Of a DNA stretch of 64,000 nt, positions 1-6,757 are shown piece after piece. The notes under the pieces are model-generated. The model did not search any database. It saw only the letters and a list, made by a program, of their open reading frames with translations, and was not told the origin of the DNA. The stretch spans positions 496,001 to 560,000 of the forward strand of contig NZ_CP108518.1 of assembly GCF_035989885.1 (NCBI RefSeq). The letters run 5' to 3'. Origin of the DNA: Streptomyces sp. NBC_01232 (GTDB lineage Bacteria; Actinomycetota; Actinomycetes; Streptomycetales; Streptomycetaceae). A program made the position numbers and the translations under genes. Numbering within the stretch: position 1 is the first letter of the stretch; each line of letters begins with the position of its first letter.

Positions 1-291
1 CTCCGCCGGCGCGTCGCTGTCGTACTGCCCAGCCACCTGGCCGCGATGAATCTCGCCGCTTCCAGCGACATCGTCTGCCTTGTCCCCACCGCACTCCCCG
101 GCGATGCCCCCTCCCCCGTCACGGACACCGCCACCGCCCTGGGACTCCGCCTCCTCGACATCCCCGTGCCCCTGCCGCCACTGGCGATCGGCATGGCGTG
201 GCACCCCCGCCACGCCGCTGACGGAGGCCACCACTGGCTCCGCAACGCCGTTCGCCGGACGCTTCGCGCACCCGGCGCAACGACGGCCTGA
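1..291 (+). CDS. LysR-family transcriptional regulator, C-terminal part
   Basis: The reading frame is open from base 1 and ends in TGA, so only the last 96 residues are in the window. The sequence has the look of the end of a LysR effector-binding domain: a strand and helix around 'RVAVVLPSHLAAM', then 'DIVCLVPT', then a closing 'PPLAIGMAWHPRH ... WLRNAVRR' segment that is common at the end of actinobacterial LysR proteins. It is presumably a DNA-binding regulator whose target lies outside the window. It converges with the AraC gene downstream. No HTH is visible because the 5' part is missing, so the assignment rests on the C-terminal pattern only. Confidence 0.7.
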   Translation, partial: LRRRVAVVLPSHLAAMNLAASSDIVCLVPTALPGDAPSPVTDTATALGLRLLDIPVPLPPLAIGMAWHPRHAADGGHHWLRNAVRRTLRAPGATTA

Positions 292-390
292 CGGTGGTGT
301 GCGCAGGCCGACGGCGCACGCACGCAGGGAGCACCGGCCGGGTCGGCGGCGCGTCCGGCCGGCGGAGACCGGGCTCCGCCGGGCCCCCTC

Positions 391-1167
391 CTACGCCGAC
401 CTGTCCAGCGAGCTCCGCACGTACGCGCCCGGCGTCTGCCCGAAGTGGCGGCGGAAGGCCAGGATGTAGCCGTTGGTACTGACGAACCCCACCCGGGCGG
501 CGACGGCGCTGACCAACTGGCCCTGTTCCAGCAGGCTCAGCGAGTGGTTGAGCCGGAGCCGGGTGCGCCACTCGGAGAAGGCCATCCCGGTCTCCGCACG
601 GAAGGCCCGGCGCAGGCTGGTCGAGCTCGTGTAGAGGTTCTCCGCCCACTCCGTCGCGGTACGCGGGTCGCTCGGGGTCCGCGCCAGCTCCCGCGCCACG
701 GCGCCGGCGGTGTGGCTCGTGGGCTGGGGCAGCGGCAGGCAGTTGCGGTGTCCGGCGGACAGGGCGGCGAACACCTCCGGGTCGTCGTCCTCGGCGCGGG
801 TGCTGCGCATCCGGCCGAGGATCAGCCGGCGCTGGGCATCGGTGATGTTGATCGGGGTGACGTCCTCGTACGGCAGCTGGAACAGCTCCGCGTCGAAGGC
901 CTCGACCGCGATGACGGAGTCCGCACCGAACCGTGCGCTGTGCGCGATGCCCGCCGGTATCCACAGCGCCACCGAGGCGGACAACTCGTAGTCCCGGCCG
1001 AGGGCGCTGACCACGATCCGGCCGATCGGTACGTGCAGGAACTGGTGGAACTCGTGGACGTGCAAAGGGTGTCCGCCCTCGGCGATGAAGTCGTCATCGG
1101 CCACGATCACGGCGTCCGCCCGGGTCTCCCCCTCGTCGCGCACGGTGCGCAGTTCGGCCTCGGCCAC
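391..1167 (-). CDS. AraC-family transcriptional regulator
   Basis: This 258-residue protein has a cupin-like N-terminal sensor ('HPLHVHEFHQF' near residue 30) and a C-terminal double HTH of the AraC type. The HTH part includes 'TSSTSLRRAFRAETGMAF', 'RLRLNHSLSLLEQG', and the signature-like end 'VAARVGFVSTNGYILAFRRHFG'. The GTG start at 1167 is chosen because GGGGGAGG lies about 5-8 bases upstream on the minus strand. The frame stays open far beyond, but that extension is antisense to the permease gene. The gene is divergent from the siderophore ABC operon, with an iron box between, so it likely tunes that operon, perhaps with the ferric siderophore as effector. That role is inferred from position only. 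Confidence 0.88.
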   Translation of the reverse strand: MAEAELRTVRDEGETRADAVIVADDDFIAEGGHPLHVHEFHQFLHVPIGRIVVSALGRDYELSASVALWIPAGIAHSARFGADSVIAVEAFDAELFQLPYEDVTPINITDAQRRLILGRMRSTRAEDDDPEVFAALSAGHRNCLPLPQPTSHTAGAVARELARTPSDPRTATEWAENLYTSSTSLRRAFRAETGMAFSEWRTRLRLNHSLSLLEQGQLVSAVAARVGFVSTNGYILAFRRHFGQTPGAYVRSSLDRSA

Positions 1168-1249
1168 AACGTCCTCCCCCTGCCGCAGGGGCCGTGTTCC
1201 TGACCCCTGATTGTGAGCGGTTCGCCTCCGGCATTGGACCGGACCCCGC

Positions 1250-1268
1250 GTTGGTAAGGCTATCCTAA
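1250..1268 (+). promoter_or_regulatory. Iron box upstream of siderophore ABC operon
   Basis: The 19 bases match the actinobacterial iron box TTAGGTTAGGCTAACCTAA at 15 of 19 positions by my hand alignment, with the core AAGGCTATCCTAA intact. DmdR/IdeR regulators bind such sites with Fe(II) and repress transcription. The site ends 37 bases before the permease start and lies between it and the AraC gene, so it could control one or both directions. Confidence 0.75.
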
Positions 1269-1305
1269 CTTCGAGCTTGAGCAGGTGAGGAGTACCCGAA
1301 GACCC

Positions 1306-2358
1306 ATGAAGCAATCGGCTTCGCCGGCCGCACCGAAGATCCCCCCGACGCCCGCGAGGCCCCGTTTCTCGCGTGCCACGGTGGTCGTGGTGCTCGCCGG
1401 CCTGATGCTGGCCACCGTGACCGTCGCGAGCGTCGGCCTCGGCGCGCGTGACATATCGCCGCTGGAGATCCTGCGGATCGTGCTGCACCCCGGCGCGGAG
1501 GGCTACAACGGCGATGTCCTGTGGACCGAGCGGATACCCCGCACCCTGCTGGGCCTGACCGTCGGGGCCTCCCTGGGCGCCTCCGGGCTCATCATGCAGG
1601 CACTGACGATGAACCCGCTCGCGGAGCCGGGGGTCCTGGGCGTGGAGCAGGGCGCGGCGGTGTTCGTCGTGCTCGGGATCCTCTTCCTCGACGCTTCGAG
1701 CGTGCAGGGCTACTTCTGGATGGCGCTGACCGGCTCGGCCGTGACGGCCGTCCTCGTCTTCCTCATCGGCACCCGCACCAACGCGGGCAGCAGTACGATC
1801 GGCCTCGTCCTCGCGGGCGTCGCCGTCGCCGCGGTGATGTCCTCCCTGATCACCCTGCTCGTGGTGCGCGACGAGGCCGTCTACGCCCACCTGCGCTTCT
1901 GGTCGGTGGGCCAGCTCACCGGCCGCGGCCAATTCCTGTTCCAGGTACTCCCGTTCGCGCTCAGCGGCCTGGTGCTGGCGCTGCCGTTCGGGCGCACCCT
2001 GAACCTGCTGAGCCTCGGTGACGAGACCGCCCGCGGGCTCGGCATCCGGGTGGAGCGGGCCCGGCTGGCCAGTGCGGCCGTTGCGGTGCTGCTGTGCGCC
2101 GCGGCCACCGCGGCCGTGGGACCGGTCGCCTTCGTGGGGTTGATCGCCGCGCACGCCGCCCGGATGCTCGTCGGCGCGGACCACCGCTGGTCGCTCCCCC
2201 TGTCCATGGTGTGCGGGTCCGTCCTGCTCGTCGGCGCCGACACCGCGGGACGGCTGGTCATCGACCACGGCGAGATCCAGGTGTCGGTGATGACCGCCCT
2301 GGTCGGAACCCCCTTCTTCGTGTGGCTCGCGCGCCGCCGCGACCTGGTCCGGATGTGA
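1306..2358 (+). CDS. FecCD-family iron-siderophore ABC permease (first)
   Basis: The 350-residue membrane protein belongs to the FecCD/BtuC permease family. It shows 'LLGLTVGASLGASGLIMQALTMNPLAEPGVLGV', the conserved region around the second membrane segments, split here by normal variation. It also has 'GPVAFVGLIAAHAARMLVG' near residue 270 and the usual closing 'ALVGTPFFVWLARRR'. About ten hydrophobic segments are present. The ATG at 1306 is chosen with AGGAG at 1288-1292; an in-frame GTG at 1285 is possible but lacks a good ribosome site. It should form the transmembrane channel with the next gene, whose start overlaps this stop (GTGA). Confidence 0.93.
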   Translation: MKQSASPAAPKIPPTPARPRFSRATVVVVLAGLMLATVTVASVGLGARDISPLEILRIVLHPGAEGYNGDVLWTERIPRTLLGLTVGASLGASGLIMQALTMNPLAEPGVLGVEQGAAVFVVLGILFLDASSVQGYFWMALTGSAVTAVLVFLIGTRTNAGSSTIGLVLAGVAVAAVMSSLITLLVVRDEAVYAHLRFWSVGQLTGRGQFLFQVLPFALSGLVLALPFGRTLNLLSLGDETARGLGIRVERARLASAAVAVLLCAAATAAVGPVAFVGLIAAHAARMLVGADHRWSLPLSMVCGSVLLVGADTAGRLVIDHGEIQVSVMTALVGTPFFVWLARRRDLVRM

Positions 2359-3581
2359 GTGACATGCCACAGACCCACGAGCCGCAGACCGATGAACCGA
2401 GGCCTGATGAGCCGAAGCCCCGGCAGCCGAAGCCCCGTCAGGAGCCCCCTCGGCAGCCGCATCAACCGGGCACTCCCGGGGCCACGTTCGTGGACCCCTC
2501 CCGCGATACCACCCGCGACACCGCCCGTGACACCGCCGCCGCGCTCAGGACCGCCACCGTCGCCCGGCTGCGCGGCGCCCACCGGGCCGGGGTCCGCCGC
2601 GCCACCCTGGTGGCCTGCGCACTCGTCCTGATGCTGCTCGCCCTGCTCGTCACCTCGGTGCTCCTCGGCGGGGTCAAGCGGATCCCGGCGGGCGACATCC
2701 TGCCCGCCGCCTTCGGGATGCGCACCGGACTCGCCGACTACGTGATCTTCCGGATCCGGATGCCGCGCGCACTGGCCGCGCTGCTCGCCGGAGCGCTCTT
2801 CGGTCTCGCCGGCGCCCTGTACCAGCGGCTCCTGCGCAATCCGCTGGCCACCCCGGACATCGTCGGCATCTCGGCGGGCGCCGGAGCCGGCGCCACCACG
2901 ATGCTGCTGTTCGCCCCGGCTGTCCCCTTCGGGGCCTCCCTGGCCGGTCTCGGCGGGGCGTTCGCCCTCGTGGCGATGGTGCTCGCGCTGAGCAGGCGCC
3001 GCGGGACCATGGACACGTACCGCCTGATCCTCGTGGGCATCGGCCTCAGCGGTGTGTGCACCGCCTACGTGAACTACCTGTTCACGGTGGCCGGGCAGCA
3101 CGGGATCGCCCAGGTGATGCGCTGGCTGGTCGGCAGCGTCAACGACGCAACCTGGGAAGGGGTGTCCACGCTGGCGGGCGCGCTCGCCGTGTGCGGGCTC
3201 TGCGCCGCCCTGCTGGGCCGCTCCCTGGGGAGCATGGCGCTCGGCGACCAGCTCGCCCAGGGGCTCGGCACCCGGGTGGGCGGCGCCCGGATCGCGGCCC
3301 TGCTCGTCGGAGCCGCGGCCGCCGCGCTGGCGACCAGTGTCACGGGGCCGATCGGCTTCGTCTCGCTGATCAGCGGCCCCATCGCGGTCCGCCTGGTCGG
3401 CGCCGACCGGTCCATCGCCCTGGCCGTCCCGATCGGAGCCGTCATCGTCCTCGGGGCCGATGTCCTCGCCCAGCACGGCCCGCTGATCAGCCCGGTCCCG
3501 ACGGGTGTCCTCACGGCGCTGCTCGGCGCCCCCTACTTCGTCTGGCTGATCCTCCGGCGCAGGCAAGGAGCCACCGCATGA
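2355..3581 (+). CDS. FecCD-family iron-siderophore ABC permease (second)
   Basis: This 408-residue protein is the second FecCD-type permease. The first ~75 residues are a Pro/Glu/Lys/Arg-rich cytoplasmic extension with short repeats (PQTDEP, PRPDEP, PKPRQ), longer than usual for the family. The membrane domain follows, with 'RMPRALAALLAGALFGLAGALYQRLLRNPLATPD' (broken for brevity, around residues 135-170), 'GPIGFVSLISGPIAVRLVG', and 'ALLGAPYFVWLILRRR' at the end. The GTG start overlaps the previous stop by four bases, implying translational coupling; an ATG three codons later is the alternative. It pairs with the first permease as a heterodimeric channel. Confidence 0.92.
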   Translation: MSDMPQTHEPQTDEPRPDEPKPRQPKPRQEPPRQPHQPGTPGATFVDPSRDTTRDTARDTAAALRTATVARLRGAHRAGVRRATLVACALVLMLLALLVTSVLLGGVKRIPAGDILPAAFGMRTGLADYVIFRIRMPRALAALLAGALFGLAGALYQRLLRNPLATPDIVGISAGAGAGATTMLLFAPAVPFGASLAGLGGAFALVAMVLALSRRRGTMDTYRLILVGIGLSGVCTAYVNYLFTVAGQHGIAQVMRWLVGSVNDATWEGVSTLAGALAVCGLCAALLGRSLGSMALGDQLAQGLGTRVGGARIAALLVGAAAAALATSVTGPIGFVSLISGPIAVRLVGADRSIALAVPIGAVIVLGADVLAQHGPLISPVPTGVLTALLGAPYFVWLILRRRQGATA

Positions 3582-4405
3582 GCGCACGAACCGTACTCGC
3601 CTCCCCCGACGCCGGCTTCCGGCTCGAAGCCCGCGGCATCAGCGCCGGGTACGAGCGCAAGCCGGTCATCCAGGAGCTGTCCCTCGGGATCGAACCCGGC
3701 AGGATCACCGCGCTGGTCGGCCCGAACGCCTGCGGCAAGTCGACGCTGTTGAAGTCGGTCGCGCGGCTGCTTCCGGTGGCGGCCGGCTCCGTCCTCCTGG
3801 AGGGGCAGGACATCCACGCCCTGCCCACCCGCGAGGTGGCCCAGCGCCTTGGCATCCTGCCGCAGTCGCCGATCGCCCCCGAATCCATCACCGTCGGCGA
3901 CCTCGTCTGGCGCGGACGCCATCCGCACCGCCGCTTCGGACAGCGGCGCACCGCCGCCGACGACGAGGTCATCGCGGACGCCCTGACGGCGACCGGCACG
4001 GCCGAGCTGATCGACCGCCCCGTCGACCAGCTCTCCGGCGGCCAGCGCCAGCGGGTGTGGATCGCCCTCGCGCTCGCCCAGGACACGCCCACGCTGCTCC
4101 TGGACGAGCCCACCACCTACTTGGACATCGCCCACCAGATCGAGGTCATGGACCTCCTCGCCGACCTCAACGAGCAGGCCGGCAAGACGATCGTGCTGGT
4201 GTCCCACGATCTCAACCAGGCAGCCCTGTACGCCTCGACGATCGTCGCCATGCGCGACGGCCGGATCGTGCGCCGGGGCACTCCCGAAGAGGTCCTCACC
4301 GAGCAGACCGTGGCCGAAGTCTTCGGCCTGGAATGTCTCGTCGTCCCCCATCCCCGCTCAGGGCGGCCCCAGATCTTCCCCCTGGGCCGTCGTACCCTCG
4401 CATAG
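3578..4405 (+). CDS. Iron-siderophore ABC transporter ATP-binding protein
   Basis: The 275-residue protein is a FepC/FhuC-type ATPase that powers import through the two permeases. The Walker A motif is 'GPNACGKST' near residue 48, with the usual Gly replaced by Cys-preceding Ala, as seen in many siderophore ATPases. The ABC signature 'LSGGQRQRVWIALALAQD' is near residue 150, Walker B 'TLLLDEPTTYLD' follows, and the switch His is in 'LVSHDLNQA'. The start ATG overlaps the preceding TGA by four bases (ATGA), and AAGGAG precedes it. It is the third gene of the importer operon under the iron box. Confidence 0.95.
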   Translation: MSARTVLASPDAGFRLEARGISAGYERKPVIQELSLGIEPGRITALVGPNACGKSTLLKSVARLLPVAAGSVLLEGQDIHALPTREVAQRLGILPQSPIAPESITVGDLVWRGRHPHRRFGQRRTAADDEVIADALTATGTAELIDRPVDQLSGGQRQRVWIALALAQDTPTLLLDEPTTYLDIAHQIEVMDLLADLNEQAGKTIVLVSHDLNQAALYASTIVAMRDGRIVRRGTPEEVLTEQTVAEVFGLECLVVPHPRSGRPQIFPLGRRTLA

Positions 4406-4418
4406 GAGAACCACCATC

Positions 4419-5468
4419 ATGTCCGTCCTGAACAGAACGCGCCGCCGCCCGGTCCGCGCCCTCGCCGCCCTCACCGCGGCCGCCGCCTGCCTCGGCCTGC
4501 TCACCGCGTGCGGCGGGGACCCGGCCCCCGCCAAGGACAAGCCGGCCGCCGCCGGCGCCGGCGCGTCCGCGGGCTTCCCCGTCTCCCTCACCAACGCGTG
4601 GGGCAAGACCGAGGTGAAGAAGAAGCCCGTGAAGGTCGCGACGGTCTCCGACGGCGACACCGCCATCGCGCTGGCCCTCGGCGTCGTCCCGGTGATCACC
4701 CCGGACGTCGAGGACGGCGGCAAGGTGCCTGAGTACAAGCAGCGCGCCATCGACAAGCTCGGCGCGGGCAAGCTGAAGACGTACGACGACACCGACGGCA
4801 CCGCCTACGAGGCCATCGCGGCCGAGGCTCCCGACGTCATCCTGGGCATGAACACCTGGGAGATGGACGCCGACTACGCCAAGCTGCAGCCGATCGCCCC
4901 GGTGGTCACCTTCACCGACAAGGCGCACGCCGACACGATGACCTGGCAGGACCGCCTCAAGACGGCGGCGAAGGCCCTCGGTCTGAGCGCCAGGGCCGAC
5001 GAGGTCATCGCCGCGAACGAGAAGGCCACGACGGACGCCGCCGCCGCGCACCCCGAGTTCAAGGGCAAGACGTACACCTACACGGTCGTCCACCCCGAGC
5101 AGATCAGCTTCATGTCCTACGCCGACCAGGACCCGGGCGTCTTCGAGAAGCTCGGCTTCACCAAGACCGACAAGGCGAAGAACTACGCGCCGAACAAGAA
5201 CGCGGTGAGCCTGGAGAACCTCGACCAGCTCGACGCCGACGTCCTCCTCGTCACCTACCCCTTCGGTGACCGCGGTGTGATCAGCGCGACCGAGCTGGAG
5301 TCCAACAAGCTGTTCCAGTCGCTGAACGCGGTGAAGACCAAGCACTTCACGGTCATCCCCTCGGACAACTCGCTGTCCTCGGCCATCGCCTACCCGGACG
5401 CGCTGAGCGCCCCGTGGGTCGTCGAGCAGATCACCCCGCTGCTCGCGAAGGCCGTCGCCGGCCAGTAG
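4419..5468 (+). CDS. Iron-siderophore ABC substrate-binding lipoprotein
   Basis: The 349-residue protein begins with an RR-containing signal peptide and a lipobox 'LLTAC' with Cys near residue 31, so it should be anchored to the outside of the membrane. The mature part matches the FhuD/FepB/CeuE periplasmic-binding family: 'KVATVSDGDTAIALALGV' early, 'APDVILGMNTWEMDADYAKL' in the middle, and a closing 'SLSSAIAYPDALSAPWVVEQI'. It captures the ferric siderophore for the adjacent permeases. AGGAG lies 22-26 bases... the clear site is AGGAGAA at 4404-4410, 8 bases before ATG. It is the last gene of the operon and is followed by a strong hairpin. Confidence 0.94.
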   Translation: MSVLNRTRRRPVRALAALTAAAACLGLLTACGGDPAPAKDKPAAAGAGASAGFPVSLTNAWGKTEVKKKPVKVATVSDGDTAIALALGVVPVITPDVEDGGKVPEYKQRAIDKLGAGKLKTYDDTDGTAYEAIAAEAPDVILGMNTWEMDADYAKLQPIAPVVTFTDKAHADTMTWQDRLKTAAKALGLSARADEVIAANEKATTDAAAAHPEFKGKTYTYTVVHPEQISFMSYADQDPGVFEKLGFTKTDKAKNYAPNKNAVSLENLDQLDADVLLVTYPFGDRGVISATELESNKLFQSLNAVKTKHFTVIPSDNSLSSAIAYPDALSAPWVVEQITPLLAKAVAGQ

Positions 5469-5510
5469 GCCGCCGCACAAGCCGGGCACAAGCCCCGCGC
5501 ACACAGCCGA

Positions 5511-5536
5511 GGCCCGTCTCCCGTGGGAGGCGGGCC
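5511..5536. terminator. Hairpin between convergent genes
   Basis: A 12-base inverted repeat GGCCCGTCTCCC / GGGAGGCGGGCC with a 2-base spacer and one G-T pair lies between the lipoprotein gene and the convergent hypothetical gene. It probably stops transcription from both sides. No T-run follows, as is usual in streptomycetes. Confidence 0.7.
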
Positions 5537-5561
5537 CACGGCGTATCCGTGCCGGGGCTCT

Positions 5562-5882
5562 TCAGGCCTCCGTGCCCTCGACGGGGCACCCTCCGTAGAG
5601 GTACGGCTCGATCTCGTTGCCCTCGCGGTCATGAAGAGGGAAGCAGCTGCCGTTGGCCCACACCGTGAGCGAGTCGGGCCGGTGCTGGACCTCGAACGGT
5701 TCGTCCCCGAGCGTCGTCCCGGGCCAAGTGCCATACCCCGCAAGGGAGTGCGTGACGACGGCACAGAGCTCAGCGGGCATGATCCGATGGACATCGCCCC
5801 AGGGCTCGACCGCCAGATCCAGCGGCTCCTCGGCATCGTTGCGGACCATCAGTCGCGCCGCTCTCCCCACGAACTGCTCCAT
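5562..5882 (-). CDS. Hypothetical protein
   Basis: I do not recognise this 106-residue acidic protein. It starts with 'MEQFVGRAARLMVRND' and contains 'LDLAVEPWGDVHRI' and 'PYLYGGCPVE'; its spacing of hydrophobic residues suggests a small beta-rich fold. The ATG at 5882 is chosen because GAGGAGGGG lies just upstream on the minus strand. It has no signal peptide or membrane segment. It is downstream of the MarR-type gene in the same direction with a 34-base gap, so the two may be co-transcribed. Confidence 0.72.
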   Translation of the reverse strand: MEQFVGRAARLMVRNDAEEPLDLAVEPWGDVHRIMPAELCAVVTHSLAGYGTWPGTTLGDEPFEVQHRPDSLTVWANGSCFPLHDREGNEIEPYLYGGCPVEGTEA

Positions 5883-5916
5883 CACCCCTCCTCGGTGCCC
5901 ACGTCTCACGATTCTG

Positions 5917-6375
5917 TCAGTGGTGCCAGGCGTGGCCGCCCGTGTTGTGGATGAAGCGCTGGAGGACCTTCAGCGTGAGCACGTACTCCTCGTCCGGGAT
6001 GCCCCGGTGGCGCTCCTGCCGGAGCTCCGCCTGCGTCGTGACGAGCAGGGCGTGGAAGTCCTTCCCTCCGGCGCTGAGTTCGAGGTGCCCGCCGGCGTCC
6101 TGCATGACCCAGCCCCGGGCCACGGTGGCGTCGATCTCCTCGTCCAGGTCGTCGATGCCCGCTGCCGCGTAACCGCTCAGCACCCCGGTCACGCCGTCGC
6201 GGGTCGGCGGTGTCTCCGCCTGCGCGATGCGGTCCAGGATCCAGGCCTGCGGCTGGGTGGTGCCGATCTCGGCGAGGGCGGTCCTGATCCGGGTGACGAC
6301 CGCTTCGGCGGCGGCCCAGCTCCAGTAGCCGATGGGCTGCCGGACCAGTTCGGCGTCAGTGTGCGAGTACTCCAT
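5917..6375 (-). CDS. MarR-family winged-helix regulator
   Basis: The 152-residue protein has the length and pattern of a MarR-type regulator. It has an N-terminal helix 'YWSWAAAEAVVTRIRTALAEIG' (dimerisation), then 'QAWILDRIAQ', and a wing-like 'MQDAGGHLELSAGGKDFHALL', followed by a C-terminal helix. The start is taken at the ATG giving 'MEYSHTD'; an upstream in-frame extension of 16 residues is Arg/Ser-rich and has no ribosome site. About 50 bases upstream is a SoxR-like palindrome in a promoter with a 19-base spacer, so the gene may be induced by redox stress. Its own targets cannot be deduced from the sequence. Confidence 0.75.
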   Translation of the reverse strand: MEYSHTDAELVRQPIGYWSWAAAEAVVTRIRTALAEIGTTQPQAWILDRIAQAETPPTRDGVTGVLSGYAAAGIDDLDEEIDATVARGWVMQDAGGHLELSAGGKDFHALLVTTQAELRQERHRGIPDEEYVLTLKVLQRFIHNTGGHAWHH

Positions 6376-6757
6376 GGCGGATGCGCTCCGTTCTCTGTTT
6401 CGAGATCCCCTGCCGTACGACACCGTAGGAACTCAAGTGCACTTGAGGTCCAGTCCCACGGGCCGGTCTGTGCCGGGAGCCGGCCGGAGAGGGTGCCGGG
6501 CACCGGCGCAGCAGGGACGGCGGCGGGGTGGTGGCGGGGCGTGCGGCGGCGTGGACGAGGAGGACATCGTGGCCACCGTAGGAGCGCGTCCGGCGGCGGC
6601 ATCGAAGCGTGCGCACCGGATCGTGGAACCGGGCGTGCGGATTGCGCGCGGGGTGTCAGTGCCGAGGCCCGCGGGTTGGATGCCGGGCGCGCAGGGCGGC
6701 GTAGCGTGGCCGCAACCCGAACCCGGATCTGCCGGCCGGATGTGAAGGAGCAGTCAG
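6376..6757. other. Intergenic region, divergent MarR / SIP genes
   Basis: This 382-base stretch holds the SoxR-like promoter for the leftward gene near its left end. I see no gene and no convincing iron box in front of the rightward siderophore-interacting gene, whose ribosome site GAAGGAG is at about 6744-6750. Confidence 0.5.
6422..6452 (-). promoter_or_regulatory. SoxR-like operator in a MerR-type promoter
   Basis: A perfect 16-base palindrome CTCAAGTGCACTTGAG occupies 6432-6447. On the minus strand it sits between a possible -35 TGGACC (6447-6452) and a -10 TACGGT (6422-6427) spaced by 19 bases, the over-long spacing used by MerR-family activators. The known SoxR box is CCTCAAGTTAACTTGAGG, so the half-sites match. 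The promoter points at the MarR-type gene. Confidence 0.6.

Noticed and set aside
391..2370. A long minus-strand frame (about 659 codons) covering the AraC gene and the antisense of the first permease.
   Set aside because: Only the last ~258 codons look like a protein; the rest is low-complexity His/Asp/Arg/Glu and is antisense to a clear permease. The start is set at the GTG with a ribosome site.
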